Shown piece by piece: positions 1 to 12,887 of a DNA stretch of 64,000 bases. Position numbers and translations under genes: made by a program. The DNA comes from Triops longicaudatus (lineage: Eukaryota; Arthropoda; Branchiopoda; Notostraca; Triopsidae): positions 1 through 64,000 of the forward strand of contig JAGQDJ010000229.1 of NCBI GenBank assembly GCA_022885665.1. Reading direction: 5' to 3'. Positions within the stretch are counted from its first letter, which is position 1; each line of letters begins with the position of its first letter. The notes under the pieces are model-generated. The model did no database searches. It saw only the letters and a program-made list of their open reading frames with translations, and was not told the origin of the DNA.

Positions 1-1098
1 ATAATAAAGGAATTTGCGTCAAGTGAGAAATACAGTCTACAGGTGCATTAAGAATCGTTACTTCGATTACATAGGACAAGTATCTACTGTACCTATTCGG
101 CGCTTGAAAAACACAACACAAAAGCATACAACTTTGGTAAAATCCTACCAAACTTTCATGGGTGCAGTTTGTATGGAACTGCCCCATGGCAGCATTTTCA
201 GGGGGGCATCTGCCCCCCACTGCCCCCATGGCTCCGCCGCCCCTGGCTTTCAGTTTTTCAGACCAACGCCGCAATAAGGTCCCTTGAAGTAAGTTATCCG
301 ACACATTGGAAAAGTCCAGTGAAGGAGGTAGCGCTTTGTATACCTAGATGGAACCACAAGTCTATTACCAACATTTTAATTTAACTATTCCGGTTGGATC
401 GTGCCAGTCAGAAGAGCTGTACTGTTGTCTTTCTCATTGGTAAATAAATTAAAGAAAAAACGCAGAAATCTAGTTTTAGCTCCTCGGTAGTTTCTGATAA
501 TACTGAAAACAATTTTCTTCTACTGTGTCTGTTGCAATCGGTAACTAGTTTTAACATCTCCTTCACTATAAATTATAGCAAAAATAGTTTAACAAAGATT
601 TCACATTATCACTTAATATAGAGTAGAAAATGTTTGCGTGTTTTTCAACTTGATCGGCTCGCGCACAGTGAACTTTTCGGCAGCAAGTAAAGAGATCTGG
701 TCACAAAAAGAGTCTACTTGCATTTCGTCCGAGCATAATGAAAGCGTGAAAGGCGACTCGGAGGTAGAAAGCTTTACCTAGTTTAGTGCAATGAGTCTAT
801 TCTACTACTAACTTGAAAAGCTTACACAACATTTTTAATATTCAAGTTTTCTTCAATCGCTTCCTTTTTTGTATATAAAAAATAGGTGTAATTATGGTAC
901 AAAAGCGTATTAATAAAGTTAATTACAATCACACACACGTAGGGCATGTCGACAATTCCCCAAACCCTGGTAATGAAAAGGAAGCCGTTGAACGTATAAA
1001 ACAGTAAACATAAAATTGCACATGGCTACCAGCTGGATTCTCATTTCAGCCTTTCTAATAGCAGGAACTAGCTTAAAGCCAATTTTTTTTTTAGAAAT
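1..1098. other. non-coding stretch, nothing recognised
   Basis: No convincing coding signal is seen on either strand. Open frames here are short, lack splice context and resemble no family I know. The sequence is AT-rich with short homopolymers. Confidence 0.5.
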
Positions 1099-1794
1099 TT
1101 AGCTTTCAGCGAATTTTCCTAAACTATGCTTCGAAGGATAAATGGATTTAGATCGGGTTTCCATTGACATCTTTGTACAAATCAGCGTTGATGGAGTAAA
1201 GGTTCGNTACGTGTCCTCCAGTTTTGAGTCAAATTTAAAAGTACAGAAGGGGCCTATTAATATAACTTGCGCCAGGGCCCACAAAAGGTTAATCCGGCTC
1301 TGTTCATTAGTGTGCGGTTTCGAGTACCTTATATGGCTTTAAATCTTTTTTCTTTTTAGGATTGCTTTTTTCTTGCATTCTTGAATGTACTTTTCATGGC
1401 TTTATGCGAGGCAATGATCGCTGAAAAAGTAGGTTAGCAGGCACGCAAATTGCGGAGTCTCGAGAGGCAACGCAGGCTGTAATTAAAAGGTGTTCAAGGT
1501 GTCAATTAACGCAAATTAATTCCCAAAATAAATCACAACTCAGAGTTACACTTGATTACACACTCGCATGACGTTATTCTGAAATTAAGCTCTTAATCCC
1601 CCAAGTCAATATTCAGCCTCTCCAGGGCTAAACCTCCTTTTCATGGTAAAATTATCAGAGGGTTAAAAGCTAACAAAGGGGACTTTTGTATGAAAAATAT
1701 GAAAGTTTTCCCACTTACTTTTGGTTTCGGTGGCTAAACCCAGGCTAAAGCTGAGGCAGAGCCACAACACACCCTGCTTCAGCCAACACAACAT
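1099..1794 (-). CDS. putative small secreted protein (two exons, speculative)
   Basis: Not a recognised family. Exon 1 (1794-1719) starts with a Met followed by a signal-peptide-like stretch (LWLCLSFSLGLA at about residues 10-21) and ends at a consensus GTAAGT donor. A reading frame with matching phase resumes after a TAG acceptor at 1253 and runs to a stop at 1099, giving about 76 residues with three cysteines in the mature part. Base 1207 is an N and falls in a TAN codon, so this codon could be Tyr or stop. The evidence is only the signal peptide, the donor and phase agreement; a chance combination is quite possible. Confidence 0.22.
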
Positions 1795-2423
1795 GACTGC
1801 ACTTGGCTTTTTTGGCGGCGGATATTCGACAGACGAAACCTTAAGTGTTCTAGAAACATGCGAAAAACAAACCGAAGTCTTCCGAAATCCCTGCTCCTTT
1901 CCCCCAAACCAGAATTGCTGGTTATAGTCCTGACTAGTAAGGCTCACCCAGGTACTCCTCGCCCGCAGGAAACGTTACGAGTGATGCAGTTCGTTCCTTG
2001 AAGCTTGTCGCCGACGTCACATTCCGAGTCTGTTTTTTAAACTCTCTTTTTCTATGTGGTTTCCCTTTTCCTGATAAGACTTACATATTAATACCATAGA
2101 TATTCTACACGACGGGATTGAGCCTGGTTTTTCTTTAAATATACGTAACTGACGACCACGTAAACCTTCCGTCATAGCTGATGACTCGTTTCTAAAATAG
2201 TTTGATATAACGAGATGCTGTGTGTTTCTGTGTGTTAATTGCAAATATTACAAGTCGTTGGTTGACAGAAGTTTATCGACTTGCTTTTAAGCAGAAGTAA
2301 CAAAATAACTGAATAACATCACAGCATAACCTAGATAGAGATGTGACCATGTGAGCGAGCTTGAAATTAGACCTAGGGTAAACACTCTCAAAACAACATT
2401 GTTGCACACACTTAACTTACTAC

Positions 2424-2459
<36 letters not shown>

Positions 2460-3351
2460 GGCCTAAATTTGTTCTACAAACACTGGTTCAGTGCTTGCTA
2501 GCAGGGAATTCTTTTTTGGTCATCCCTGGGAACAGAACCGTGAATGCCATATTTACGGAACGGTTGGTTCATTGGACTAAATGTAAACTCCCCACCCACT
2601 TGGTTTCGGTGCTACAGTCGGAACCTGGCAACGCTGAGCAAACTATTCTCAACCTACTTTCGCATGGCGTATTAGAAGCGTTTAGTAGCATAGGTTATCA
2701 GTATGAACAGTTTAGCCCAAGTCATGTTTTAGCTCTTTAGTGTATTTTACGTGCTTTTCACTTTGAACATAGACGAATCAGCGTGTGTCCAAACTAAGAG
2801 CACGGTTTAAATGACCCGGCAATTTAGAAGAAAAATTGTTAGCGGTTTCAAATGTACTTTCATTCCCTGTTCTGATATTTCGGAAGCTAAATAGTGAAAT
2901 CTCTCTGAAGTAATAAGTATCTGCGAAACTGTCAACAATGTATAAGAATTGTGTTCTTGTTATGTAAGCGCAAGACGTTGACAAATTTGATGTAACACGG
3001 CAACGCTGTATGAGTTTGGAATATGGAAATCACGCCTTCCTACGATAGCGTTTGATAACCACGAAATTCGATACCCTGCAATGTTCGTGTGTAATGTTAT
3101 GTAAATTACACGTTTTATTCCTTGAAAGCTTCCGAAGCTGCTTTTTGTAGATTAATACCAAAATATAAAACCTGGGAGTACTTCTGCCATCTATTACTGG
3201 TCTTGATAACTAAGACGAAAACATCTAGATTTAGTAGTCTTTTATACTAGAAAGCTTTATATACTAGAAAACCTGAAGACATACAGTACAATATCTTACT
3301 AATGCTCCATATTTAAGAACCGCTCTATATTAAAAATAATCAATACAAACG
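1795..3351. other. intergenic, nothing recognised; poly-T run
   Basis: No gene supported. A run of 31 T lies at 2426-2456. Short open frames on both strands have no family resemblance. Confidence 0.5.
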
Positions 3352-6075
3352 TCATACAGATTGCTCTAAAAGAGGTTTGCTTTCATTATTGGTAAAAGAA
3401 TCCTGAAAGCCTTGTGACTGCGAAAACCCCCGTTTGATGGCAATAGGTGTGTTTTCTTTGCTTTCGCCAGGTGGCGGGGAGGGGCTGATTTCCGGAAACC
3501 TCTCGTAACTATTTTGGCGTGGACAACTCATTGTGCCTAAAGGCAAATTGGCCGCGAAGCACAAGAACAATACGCACGAAACAACCTGAAAATTAATCGA
3601 ACTACTTACTCATTGCATATCTTAAAAATACGAAAATGTACATAAAATAAAAATGCATAAAAAAAAACAGAAAAATGTAGGAAATGCTTACAAGCAGTCC
3701 ATGAGTAGCTATAACAAATAAGGTACTGTATGGGAATCCAATGTGATCAAAAAGTACTCCCGCAATGGAAGGACCAATAAAAGCGCCCAGGGCGAAAGTT
3801 GAAGTCCAGAGGGCGGAGACTGTGCCGTACGTGCTGAGACTGTTCGAGAAACCATGGTAGGTCGCTTCTTGTAGAGCAGAGATGAATCCGGCCACTAGCT
3901 CCGCCCCCACTCCGAAACCAATGATCACCAAACCCGTGATGGACAACGGTAGACTCCTATTGTTTACATTTTTAACTCTAGTTGTCATAGTTATTAACTC
4001 ATGCTATTACGTCGCTCCGGGCCAAAACGGCACCGGTCCTACAAGCATAAAGCCCACGGCCACCAAGATGGCGCCAAAACACGTGACCACACGTGGCTGC
4101 AAATGACGGTCGCAGAGGTAACCCCAAATGGGCGCGGTTACGGCGTAAGTCCCGCCTTCGATTATAAACATGACGCCCATCATTATTGGGCTTAGACCAA
4201 ACTATAAACCAGAAAAAAAGAAAAAAGTTTAACAGAAAAAATACCCAACTAGTACTTTAATTGCTAAAAAAGAAAATAAAAGACCAGATTTGGGTTGGAG
4301 TTCTTACTTGGCGTAAATGTGGTTCCAAAGTAGCTGACAGGAAGCCAATGGCAATGGAGGCCGCTAGGACGCTGAAAGCTGCTATTAGCACCGAAGGAAT
4401 ACTTAGCATGCGTAACAGTCCGCCATTGCGACGTGGGTTGGGTGCTACGTCATGCTTCGGGAGAATGCAGTACGTTAACGAAGCGGCTACGAACAGGAAT
4501 GCTCCTAAGGTGACGAACGGCAACAGGTAGCCTCCCGTCTGCAAACAAGCAATCCATTTTCATTACGGAATGCCACTTCCTTGTAAGTAAAGTACGTTAC
4601 TTGGTACAACGCTCCGCCCACCGTTGGCCCCACAATTAGCCCCAGGCCAAAGAACGTCTCCAGCGATGCCTTTATATAAAGAAAAAAAATCAAATGAAAC
4701 ACTTCATTTCCGACTAATAAAATAAACCATATAAAACTACTCGAAAAACACTCTGAAAAATTGCAGAAAAACTCTTGAAGTATGTAAAAGGAGGCTTAAC
4801 GGGAAAAAGCTAAAATATTCTAGAAATAGATAAGGGGGTGACGACGAATAATATTACATGGTAATAAACTAAAAAATGCACTTCAAGGACTGAAAATTAA
4901 AGTTTTTGAGCGGAAATAATAAAATACGTTTAAAAGCTAAAAAAATATAGAAAAAAAATGATGCAAAAAAAAAATGTTTTCAATTAAAGTGAAACTTTTT
5001 TTAACAATGAATCAGCATTGAGCCAGATGTATTATTCGTTGTTTGCTTATAAACAAATTAAGATATTTTGTAAATATAAATTTTCGATCTTACAAAGGTT
5101 GTAGCCACTGAACCAGGAAATTCAGCCGCAACGATGGCAAAACTGGCTGTGAGAAATGCAGCGTTTCCTAGCGCTTCGGCAATTCGGATGGCAAATGATA
5201 GACCCATAAACGCCGCATGACCTTCGACCCGATCGAGCAAACTAGAAAAAACCTGTTCTGAGTGAAAGGAGGCTCTCGGCTAAGGGTTTAATGAGGGAGT
5301 GTGCCTACGAAACGGACGAAAATAGTAAAAGTTTCGGATAGCGTACCCAAACAACACTGAACAAAGTCCGGTCACAAATAGTCCAACGTTGAATATGGTT
5401 TTCGGCTGATACTTGCCCACCTAAACAATTCAAGGAAAATAAATCAAGTAAATATTCAAATATAACAGTTTGGAAAGTAAATAAAAATTTCAGCCCGAGT
5501 TGAAGGATAATCAAAGGCAATAAGAATAAATACTACGAAAATAAATGCAAGCAGAAAGTAAAATCATTAATTAAAACCTTTCCAGAACGAAACAACTTGA
5601 TTGTCATCGATAACTGAACTTGATTCAACAATCGCAAAAATAAAATAAAAAATTAAAAACATAAGATATAATTTCGAACAACGGCAAAATCAATCAATAA
5701 ATAAACGGTGTAATTACTAAATAAACCTTTACAAAAAGCAGCAATCGTCATCAGATCATAAGCAATTACTAGAAAATGTTTTTTCTTTCAAAGTTAATAC
5801 CTTACCATGAAACCATAAATCGGGCTGATGAGAAAAACGGTGAGTTCAAAGATTCCGAAGACCAATCCGTATTCCGATGCACTGGCTCCTTTCATTTCTG
5901 CCTGTTACGGACCACTGATTTATTCAAGAATATTGTTATAAAAATAGTACACTATTCGTACTTCTCGTGGGTAAAATGGTGCTTGCAAAGAAACGCATAC
6001 TGCGCTGCAAAAATCCGCAACAGCCAATACTAGCACAGTTGCCCATTGTCGTTTGGAAAAATTGAGCCAAGCCAT
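3352..6075 (-). CDS. SLC18B1: MFS transporter, SLC18B1-like (vesicular polyamine transporter family)
   Basis: Nine exons give about 480 residues (human SLC18B1 is about 456): 6075-5962, 5901-5806, 5420-5347, 5241-5094, 4669-4601, 4538-4308, 4201-4011, 3977-3692, 3585-3352. All junctions are GT-AG and in phase. The start Met directly follows an in-frame stop. Recognisable pieces in family order are the N-terminal membrane segment ending in FYPRE, the loop motif KGASASEYGLVFGIFEL, the LDRVEGHAAFMGLSFAIR segment, the conserved ASLETFFGLGLIVGPTVGGA, and the late GPSIAGVLFDHIGF segment. Family knowledge: SLC18B1 is a proton-coupled vesicular polyamine transporter. The C-terminus carries an acidic dileucine (ESKPLLEQ) typical of endo-lysosomal or vesicle sorting. 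The seventh intron is only 33 nt. Substrate is inferred from family only. Confidence 0.88.
3978..4010 (-). other. candidate 33-nt intron in the SLC18B1-like gene
   Basis: The sequence begins GTAATAG and ends CAACTAG on the minus strand. Read through, it would put TAA and TAG in frame inside a conserved transporter. Removing it joins GPVPFWPGAT to the next membrane segment in phase 2. It is far shorter than the other introns here (53 nt upward). The alternative is a 33-nt in-frame insertion that inactivates the gene. Confidence 0.6.
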
Positions 6076-7223
6076 TCAAAGATTGAGAAAAGTGAGAATA
6101 TGGCTCAGAAATGCTTAATTGAACAGTTGAAAATGGCTGATGTTCAAACCGAAGCGACGGGACTGAGGTAAAAAAAAAGCTGCAAATATGTAACACGAGT
6201 GAACTAAACTTGCGACGTCATGGCTGAAGTTAATTGGAGTGTCACCGCTCGGCTCGGAAGTTGAACGCGCACTAGGCCTGTTGTACTGCTTTGCTTTTTG
6301 GCCATCGGGTTCCTCTTTCACCCCAAGAGGGTGATGGGAGGGTTAGGGGGTGGCACTCGATCCCTACACACGTTTTTAACCTTGCTTTGGGTCTACACTG
6401 GCCCTTGTCCTTCACCTCGGGGACAAATGGGTTTTCCTGGTTGGCTCAATTCATTTTGTGAAAATTTGCGACGGAGTAGACTTATTGACAAAAGCGTTGA
6501 TAAGTTATCACTTGTATGCGTGAAAGGGACCAAAAGTACTTTTTCCGGCGCAGGAGTACCGTTTGGCAAGAGAACAGAGAAAACAGAAGCCAAGGTGAGC
6601 TTCACTTTAATCGGATTAAAGGAAAACTTCTGACACAAGCTCAGTGTTATCAGAAGGAAACTCGACACTCCAAAGTGTAATAAATGACGTGTTGAGCATG
6701 AGTCAAAGATCTAATCATCGTCTTAGTCCCTGTCTTTGTTGTTCAAAGCTTATTGGGCTTGTTCCGGTTTTGTGAGCAACCACGTGTCTACCGCGTGGTT
6801 ACCTCACGTCCTATGCATGTTGATGTTTCAAAAACATCCTGCGTAATACGTCACGCTCTTGCTTTTAACGCTTACCTATTTTTCAATATAACGTAAAAGT
6901 ACTTGAAATTATTATCAGTTACGCAACGTAAGGGAACTTAAAACCGGAAGTTTGGGGAAGCGTCTAACTATCTAGATCAAAGAAACGCCTATTAACGTCC
7001 GTTAGCGTTAGGTGAAAAAATCGTCCACTAGCCGCATTGCTTTAGGCTGGTTTTTGATGCGTCACATCGCGTCATACATTTTCAATTCATATACAGTTTT
7101 ATTAATTCCGTATAAGTGACAGCTACATCTAGAAAGAATAAAAATACTGATCATACTGAATCATCTTTATAAATTTACAATTTCTTCGAGTATTTTTTCT
7201 CCACATAGAGACTGTCTGACACG
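6076..7223. promoter_or_regulatory. divergent intergenic region between SLC18B1-like and BRCA2
   Basis: About 1.15 kb separates the start codon of the minus-strand transporter from the BRCA2 leader on the plus strand, so both promoters should lie here. No TATA box or other defined element could be assigned. The part around 6300-6650 is less AT-rich than its surroundings. Confidence 0.4.
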
Positions 7224-7310
7224 ATGAGGAATCCGGTATCTTCAGAATCGCTGTTCACATTCAATCCGCGGTTCGTGTTCGACGAACGCTGTTGGTCCCA
7301 TAGCGCCTAA
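7224..7310 (+). other. upstream ORF in the probable BRCA2 leader
   Basis: A 28-codon ATG-to-TAA frame lies upstream of the BRCA2 start. A GTAAGT donor at 7335 and a TTAG acceptor ending at 7404 would form a leader intron, placing this ORF in the 5' leader exon. No family resemblance; transcript extent is inferred. Confidence 0.35.
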
Positions 7311-7422
7311 ATATGACAACAAATTTCCAAAACAGTAAGTAAAGCTTGAATTTTCGTATTCTTTACAGAAATTTAAGCATTGATTTGATTTTAAAATATA
7401 TTAGGCCTAACTAAATCTCAAA

Positions 7423-10400
7423 ATGGCCCATACTGGACGTAATTCACCCCCTGAAGAGGGCCTGTTATCGCCAGTTTTGCGCACATCATTATCCGGGCCC
7501 GGATTGTCTGGCTATTCTCTCGCTTCTATCGCAGAATTCAACACCCCAGATGCTAAACTTCATCAATCTCTCGTCAACGCTCAAAGTACACCTCTCTTAC
7601 TTACCAGTTTAGGCATTAATAACCGCACAGTACACGAAAGCTGGCAAACCTGCATGGCCACGCCTCCTGGCCATGCCAATATCGCTCCAGATTCACTCCA
7701 GAGCTCGAAATTCGCAGCAGAAAATGAAGACGACGACTCTTACAATGTCAGAGATTCATTTCTGCTCTCACAAACCGAGCTGAACGCCATAACGCTTTTA
7801 GAAGAGCAAGAAAACCTGAAATCTGATGACGTCACGTTGCCGGAAAAGCCAGCCAATCCGAAAAGAACGCTTTGTCCACAAGACACCCTCCCCGAGAACG
7901 ACCTTACCTTTGAAAAGACGACGCTTTATGGTTCTGGACCTTCAAAGCGGGGCCGATTTCTGTATCCTAGCGAAACTTCTACCAGTTTTCTTTCGGAGTC
8001 TTCAAATTCTTCCTCAGTCACTACTACGCCCCTGAGGAGGTTACCGAAATCTAAAAGAGCGTTGCCGTTTAAAGCTCCACGGCGTTTAAACGACTCAAGT
8101 AACTCAGTCTCAGCTGCTGACAAGGGCGATATAGCGGATTTTAAGGACGAAAATTTGGGCGAAAGCGTTACGCAGCTTCCGAGTCTCGCCACCGGGAGCG
8201 GTAAAAAATTCGAGGTGTCCGACAAAGCTCTTACCTTGGCTAAAAAGACGCTTAATATTCTGGAAACTGCAAACATTGACCATCTGACTCAGGAAAACGA
8301 GGAAATTCCTCAAAATTTCGAATTTAATGAACCGAAATCTCCAATTTTCCCGCCCAAAGTTGCAGGTTTCACCACGGCGAGCGGAAAAGAGTTGAAAGTC
8401 TCCGATAAAGCTCTGGAATTGGCTCGAAAGACGTTCAGTACCTTGGAAATGGAGAACATCGAAATTCCTGAGCAAGAAAACGAAAATCGTTCAGAAATAA
8501 TTGAATTTAAGCCTTCGAGATCTTTAACTTCTTTGCCGAAAATGTCCGGTTTCGCTACAGCGGGTGGTAAAGTGTTAAAAATCGACGAAGAACGCCTAAA
8601 AGCTGCACAGCGGTTGTACGAGAGCGTAGAAATTCCCACAACGATCGTTTTTGACTCTGCGCCAAATTTGAAAGAAATTGAAAATTCCAATGAAATACGC
8701 GAACCAGAATTCAAAGAAAATTCTGACAAAGAAACATCAAGGGTGTCAGTAGGCTTTAACACAGCTGGTGGCAAATCGTTGGTTGTTAGTGCACAGGATC
8801 TGAAAGCAGCTGAGCAGCAATTCGCAGATGGTGACGTCACGGAACTCGTAAATAACGATTTTGTACACGAATTCAACGATGAAGACGTTATTTTGGCCCA
8901 AAACGAGCTTGACGCCCTCGAAAAAGCAGGTTCTATGTCTCAGAACGATTTAAACCCAAAACAAGTGGTTGGGTTCACTACTGCTAGAGGGCATGAACAG
9001 AATTCAAGCGAAACTGCGCGCAAAATGGCAGAAAACTTATTCAGCGACATTGAAATTGACGTAAAAGCATTTAAAGACGTTGAAAATCGGAAATTGCCTT
9101 GGTCGGTGGCGTTGACAGAAGAGGGCGTTGGTGTTGGATTCACCACCGCTAGAGGGCAAACTTTGATCCCCAGCGAAAAAGCTAAGAAAATGGCGGAAAA
9201 TTTGTTCAGGGACATTGAAATCGACGAAAAACCGCTGGAAAAGGAAGAAAACGATCATTTGCGTGATTTGCAAGAAAGGGGTGTGGCCTCTGCATCTGAT
9301 ACAGCTGTAGGCTGCGTTACCGCGGGTGGCAAGTGTACATTGTTCGTCACCGAGAAGGCCAGGCAACGGGGCAATGAGCTGTCAAATTCCACTGAAAACG
9401 AGAATAATTCCTCATTTGGCCGCCATGTGGCTCGTACGGAGGTCAAAGGCGTTGAGGTGACGGAAAATGTAAAAAGTACGTCGCCACCTGCTTCACCGAA
9501 ACTTGGTAAACGGCGGAAAAAGAAGTTACCAATAACAGAAGCAGAGCCTGAGTTCCCTGATCCTTCCACGGAGTCGCAGACGATTCTCCTCGAGGCTGAC
9601 CCAACTTTCGTCAAACCGGGTGTACTGGCCGGTCGTAAAAGTGCCCGTGAACTCCAGTTCCGTGCAATCGAACTAAAAAAAGGAGCACAAATTAAACCTC
9701 GACCAGGTTCTCTATTTAAAAAGGATCAAAACACCATTTACAAGCTCAAAGATTTGGCTCCTTTAGTCGATTTCGACTCTAGTATAGGCACGTTATCGTC
9801 CCTGTGGAAGATCACGGCCAGTAATGCCCAAGAATACTCGTTCAGCGCGTGGGAGCATTTTCCTGAAGAAATATATCGAGAAAACAGCGAAGGTATTGAT
9901 ATCGGCGAAGGTTGTCGATTAGTACTCTCTGACAGCAATAGTATCGGCTTGCTAGAAATATCGAAAGCCTTTCTTGCTTCCGAAGGTGTGGATCCTGCAT
10001 TATTGCACCCTGATTGGCTTAAAAACCACTACAAATGGATCGTTTGGAAGTTAGCGTGTCTAGAGCGGCGATTCCCCGCCAAAATTCATTGTTGGCACCC
10101 AACCCACGTGGTTGCGCAGTTAAAGTATCGATACGACCGGGAAATCGATCTCAGCGAACGGTCGGTGCTCAGGAAGCTGGCTGAGCAGGATGATTCCGTC
10201 CAAAAGCCGATGATTCTCATGATCTCTGCGATTCTCAAAGCAAATCCTTGTGTTTTGGAAGTTTCAGATGGTTGGTACGCCATTAAAGCACAAGGGGACG
10301 CTACTGTCGCTCACTTGGTAGCAGCAGGCAAGTTGAAAGTCGGGACAAAGGTGGTTGTACAGGGTGCGGAGTTCGCGAGCTTCGTAGAAGCATGTCATCC

Positions 10401-12001
10401 TTTGGATCTGCCAGACCACGCCTCCCTGCTGCTGAATGCCAATTCGATGCGGAGAGTTAAGTGGGACGCGAAAATGGGCGTAGTAAAGAAGGATTTGAAG
10501 GTCAAGTTCGAGACGCTGCTCAAAGATGGCGGAAAGGTCGCGGCCACGCGCGCCCACGTTGCACGCTGCTATCCGTTACTTTATGTTTGCAAAGATGCGG
10601 AGGGGAGGAAGGAGATTTTGAGCGAACGGGTTTATAACCGTCGAATGAGAGAGGAACAGAAACGAGAGCAAGAATTAGTAGAAGAATTGTATTCGCAAAT
10701 TGCACGGGAGTTTGAACAGCAGAGTCCTCTGACGAGGCTAGAAGAAGAGGATTTCATGGTTAGTTTCCAAGCTTTTTTTATTTCTTTTATTTAAAATGAA
10801 ACTTTTTAAAGTATAAGTTTACGTGTACAGACACGTGTATAATATCATAACTTAATTGTTATTTTAATTAGTACCTGAGTGAGAATGAAAGACAAGAGAA
10901 AATCGAGCAACTACGACTTGAGCAGGAAAAGCGTGCGTGTGATATCCGAGACGAGGTTCGCAGACGGGTGAACGCTGTTAAGAAAGACCAGGGCTCAGTG
11001 ACGCCCTTATGGAAAGTAACTAAAGCTTTGACTTGTGAAAATGAATTTTGTTAGATATACAGCTTAAAATTTCGAGTTATAATGTTACATTTGTAGTTAT
11101 TGCTGGTGAGTCCTAATTGGCCTCAAGCGACACAAACTGCCTTGGTGACTCTGTGGCGTCCAACGGCTGAAACGCAAGCGGAAGTGCAGGAGGGCGCCAC
11201 CTACGATATTTACAATCTGCTACCCAGCGAATCCAAGTAACTTAAAAACATTCCCAGTTATCAAGAGAGTAAATATTAGACTAAATACTGTACTGATTAA
11301 AAATATAAAGTACAACTTCTGTTGCCTTATTGTCTCAACATCGTATCAATTATAACGTTATACAACTAATTAACATCATATTACTAACATTCAAGTAAAG
11401 TACGTTGTGAATGTATTAAGTTATTGACAAATATTAATTTTACTTTCTCAGGCAAGGAAGTCTTCGCTTAACGGCGACATATAAGACACGTTTCGAGCGC
11501 GTGTCTGGTTCATCAGATGCGCTAGTCAAACGCAGTGTGTGTCCGCTAGGGGACCTAAATGAAGATTACCGCCCTCTAGCGAGCGAAGTCGACATTGTTG
11601 GAGTCATAGCTTCCGTTAATCCACCCGAAGAAGGGCAGCAATCTTTCGTGATCGAAGATATCGGATGGCATCGAGCTTTGGTTTACGTTAAAGGCGATTT
11701 AGAAGTAACTGATTTCATTTATATTTGTAATTTGTTTAATGTCTATTTTTCGCATTAACGAATGGTTTTCCTCGTTTGCTAGAGTCACAGTTTGGACAAC
11801 TTGGTTAAAGTGGGCGAATGTGTCGCCGGACTGAATGTAACGTGGAAAGGAACCATTTCGAACAAATACTCGTTGCCGTGTCTCGTCTTTCAGGACGTTA
11901 GCCATTTAACGGACCGTCCAAGTCAAACGCATTTGCAAGAAGCGCTTAGTGAGCTTCGTCGTGATATTAAAGTACTTGTGAAAGTGAACCAAATTTGCTA
12001 G
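7423..12001 (+). CDS. BRCA2: BRCA2 homologue, recombination mediator
   Basis: Six coding exons (7423-10758, 10872-11015, 11097-11236, 11452-11704, 11783-12001) plus a probable leader exon give about 1363 residues, far shorter than human BRCA2 (3418) but within the invertebrate range. The large exon holds about seven BRC repeats (residues about 254-657) of the type GFTTASGKELKVSDKAL, which bind RAD51. A helical domain follows (from about 775; LKDLAPLVDFDSSIGTL and WIVWKLACLERRFP), then OB-fold sequence, a Glu/Arg-rich stretch that may be a reduced tower, and further OB sequence (SVTPLWKLLLVSPNWP, ATYDIYNLLPSES). Known role: loads RAD51 on RPA-coated single-stranded DNA in homologous recombination. 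The start is the first ATG after a leader acceptor at 7404. The PALB2-binding motif was not clearly identified. Confidence 0.95.
8181..9393 (+). repeat. BRC repeat array within BRCA2
   Basis: Seven degenerate copies of about 30 residues are separated by acidic spacers. Copies 2-4 keep the FxTAxGK core (GFTTASGK, GFATAGGK, GFNTAGGK). Copies 5 and 6 (about 8965-9060 and 9139-9230) share GFTTARG and KMAENLF and look like a recent internal duplication; their GK is changed to GH or GQ. Copies 1 and 7 are degenerate (SLATGSGK, GCVTAGGK). Confidence 0.85.
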
Positions 12002-12887
12002 TAAAGTTATTATTTTTCTTGCGTTTTTCAGAATTCGGGTCGGTTCTAGGCTTTACGGCTCCTGTACTTTACAGTGGAATGAAGAAGATACTATTTTCCG
12101 CAGCATTTTTTATAAGTTGAGTGTTTCTCGTGCAACTGTAATGTGACTTCAAAAGTGAATTACTGTCAAAATAATCTGTTTTATAAAGAAAAAGTCGTTA
12201 TTCAAGCATACAAAAATTCGAGCTTAGGGTATTGTCTATGTTTGAGGAATATTTTTTTTTTACTGTTGTAGAAAAAGGCAAAACTATAAAAGTCTGATTT
12301 TCACAGTGTTGAGGAAACGCTGTCTCTGTCGGAACGCATTTTCCCTGAGCCTCAACATGTTAGCCTTTTCTCGTCACAAAAACAATACAAAAAAACTTTT
12401 TACCCAGTTAGAAGTTTACAACTAAGCGGAAACCGTTATCGGAACAAAGCATGGCGACGCTCGGTGCGTTGAGATGCCATCATTGGGGAGTCAATACTTG
12501 CATTCACCTGAAAACAGCTGAAGACGACAGTACATCGCAGGCGCGAAGTCGGTCGTCTCTTGAAATCAACAAACAAGACACTTGCACTCACAAATACTTT
12601 TACGAGCATCAATCGAAAGACAAAAAATTATGCAAGACTTATTGCGTAATCCTCAATTCGTGAAAAATTTTTAATATATCAAATTTATGATTTAGGACAT
12701 CAGTTTTTAAAGTTTCAACTATTTTTCAAATTCAGTTTTCAGGTTCAGTTCGATGTTCAACATTTACCTTTGCTTAAGTGAAGACCTTCAAACTTGTAGG
12801 CGTGGCTTGCTCCAGAGCTTCCGTTAGCCGCACGTTTTGGTATCGATCGCTCAGCTGTGGTGCAGCTGCTGTATTTTCCATAAAGAA
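12002..12887. other. intergenic, nothing recognised
   Basis: The gap between BRCA2 and MRPL53 presumably holds the BRCA2 3' end and the MRPL53 promoter. A 70-codon frame at 12451-12663 starts with a good ATG but resembles nothing I know. Confidence 0.4.

Noticed and set aside
1142..1342. Plus-strand open frame overlapping the ambiguous base at 1207
   Set aside because: No splice context or family resemblance; the minus-strand reading joins a signal-peptide exon in phase, so only that was listed, at low confidence.
7826..10705. Several antisense and alternative-frame open frames of 60-188 codons across BRCA2
   Set aside because: They are shadows of the BRCA2 frame; the plus-strand frame carries the BRC and OB motifs.
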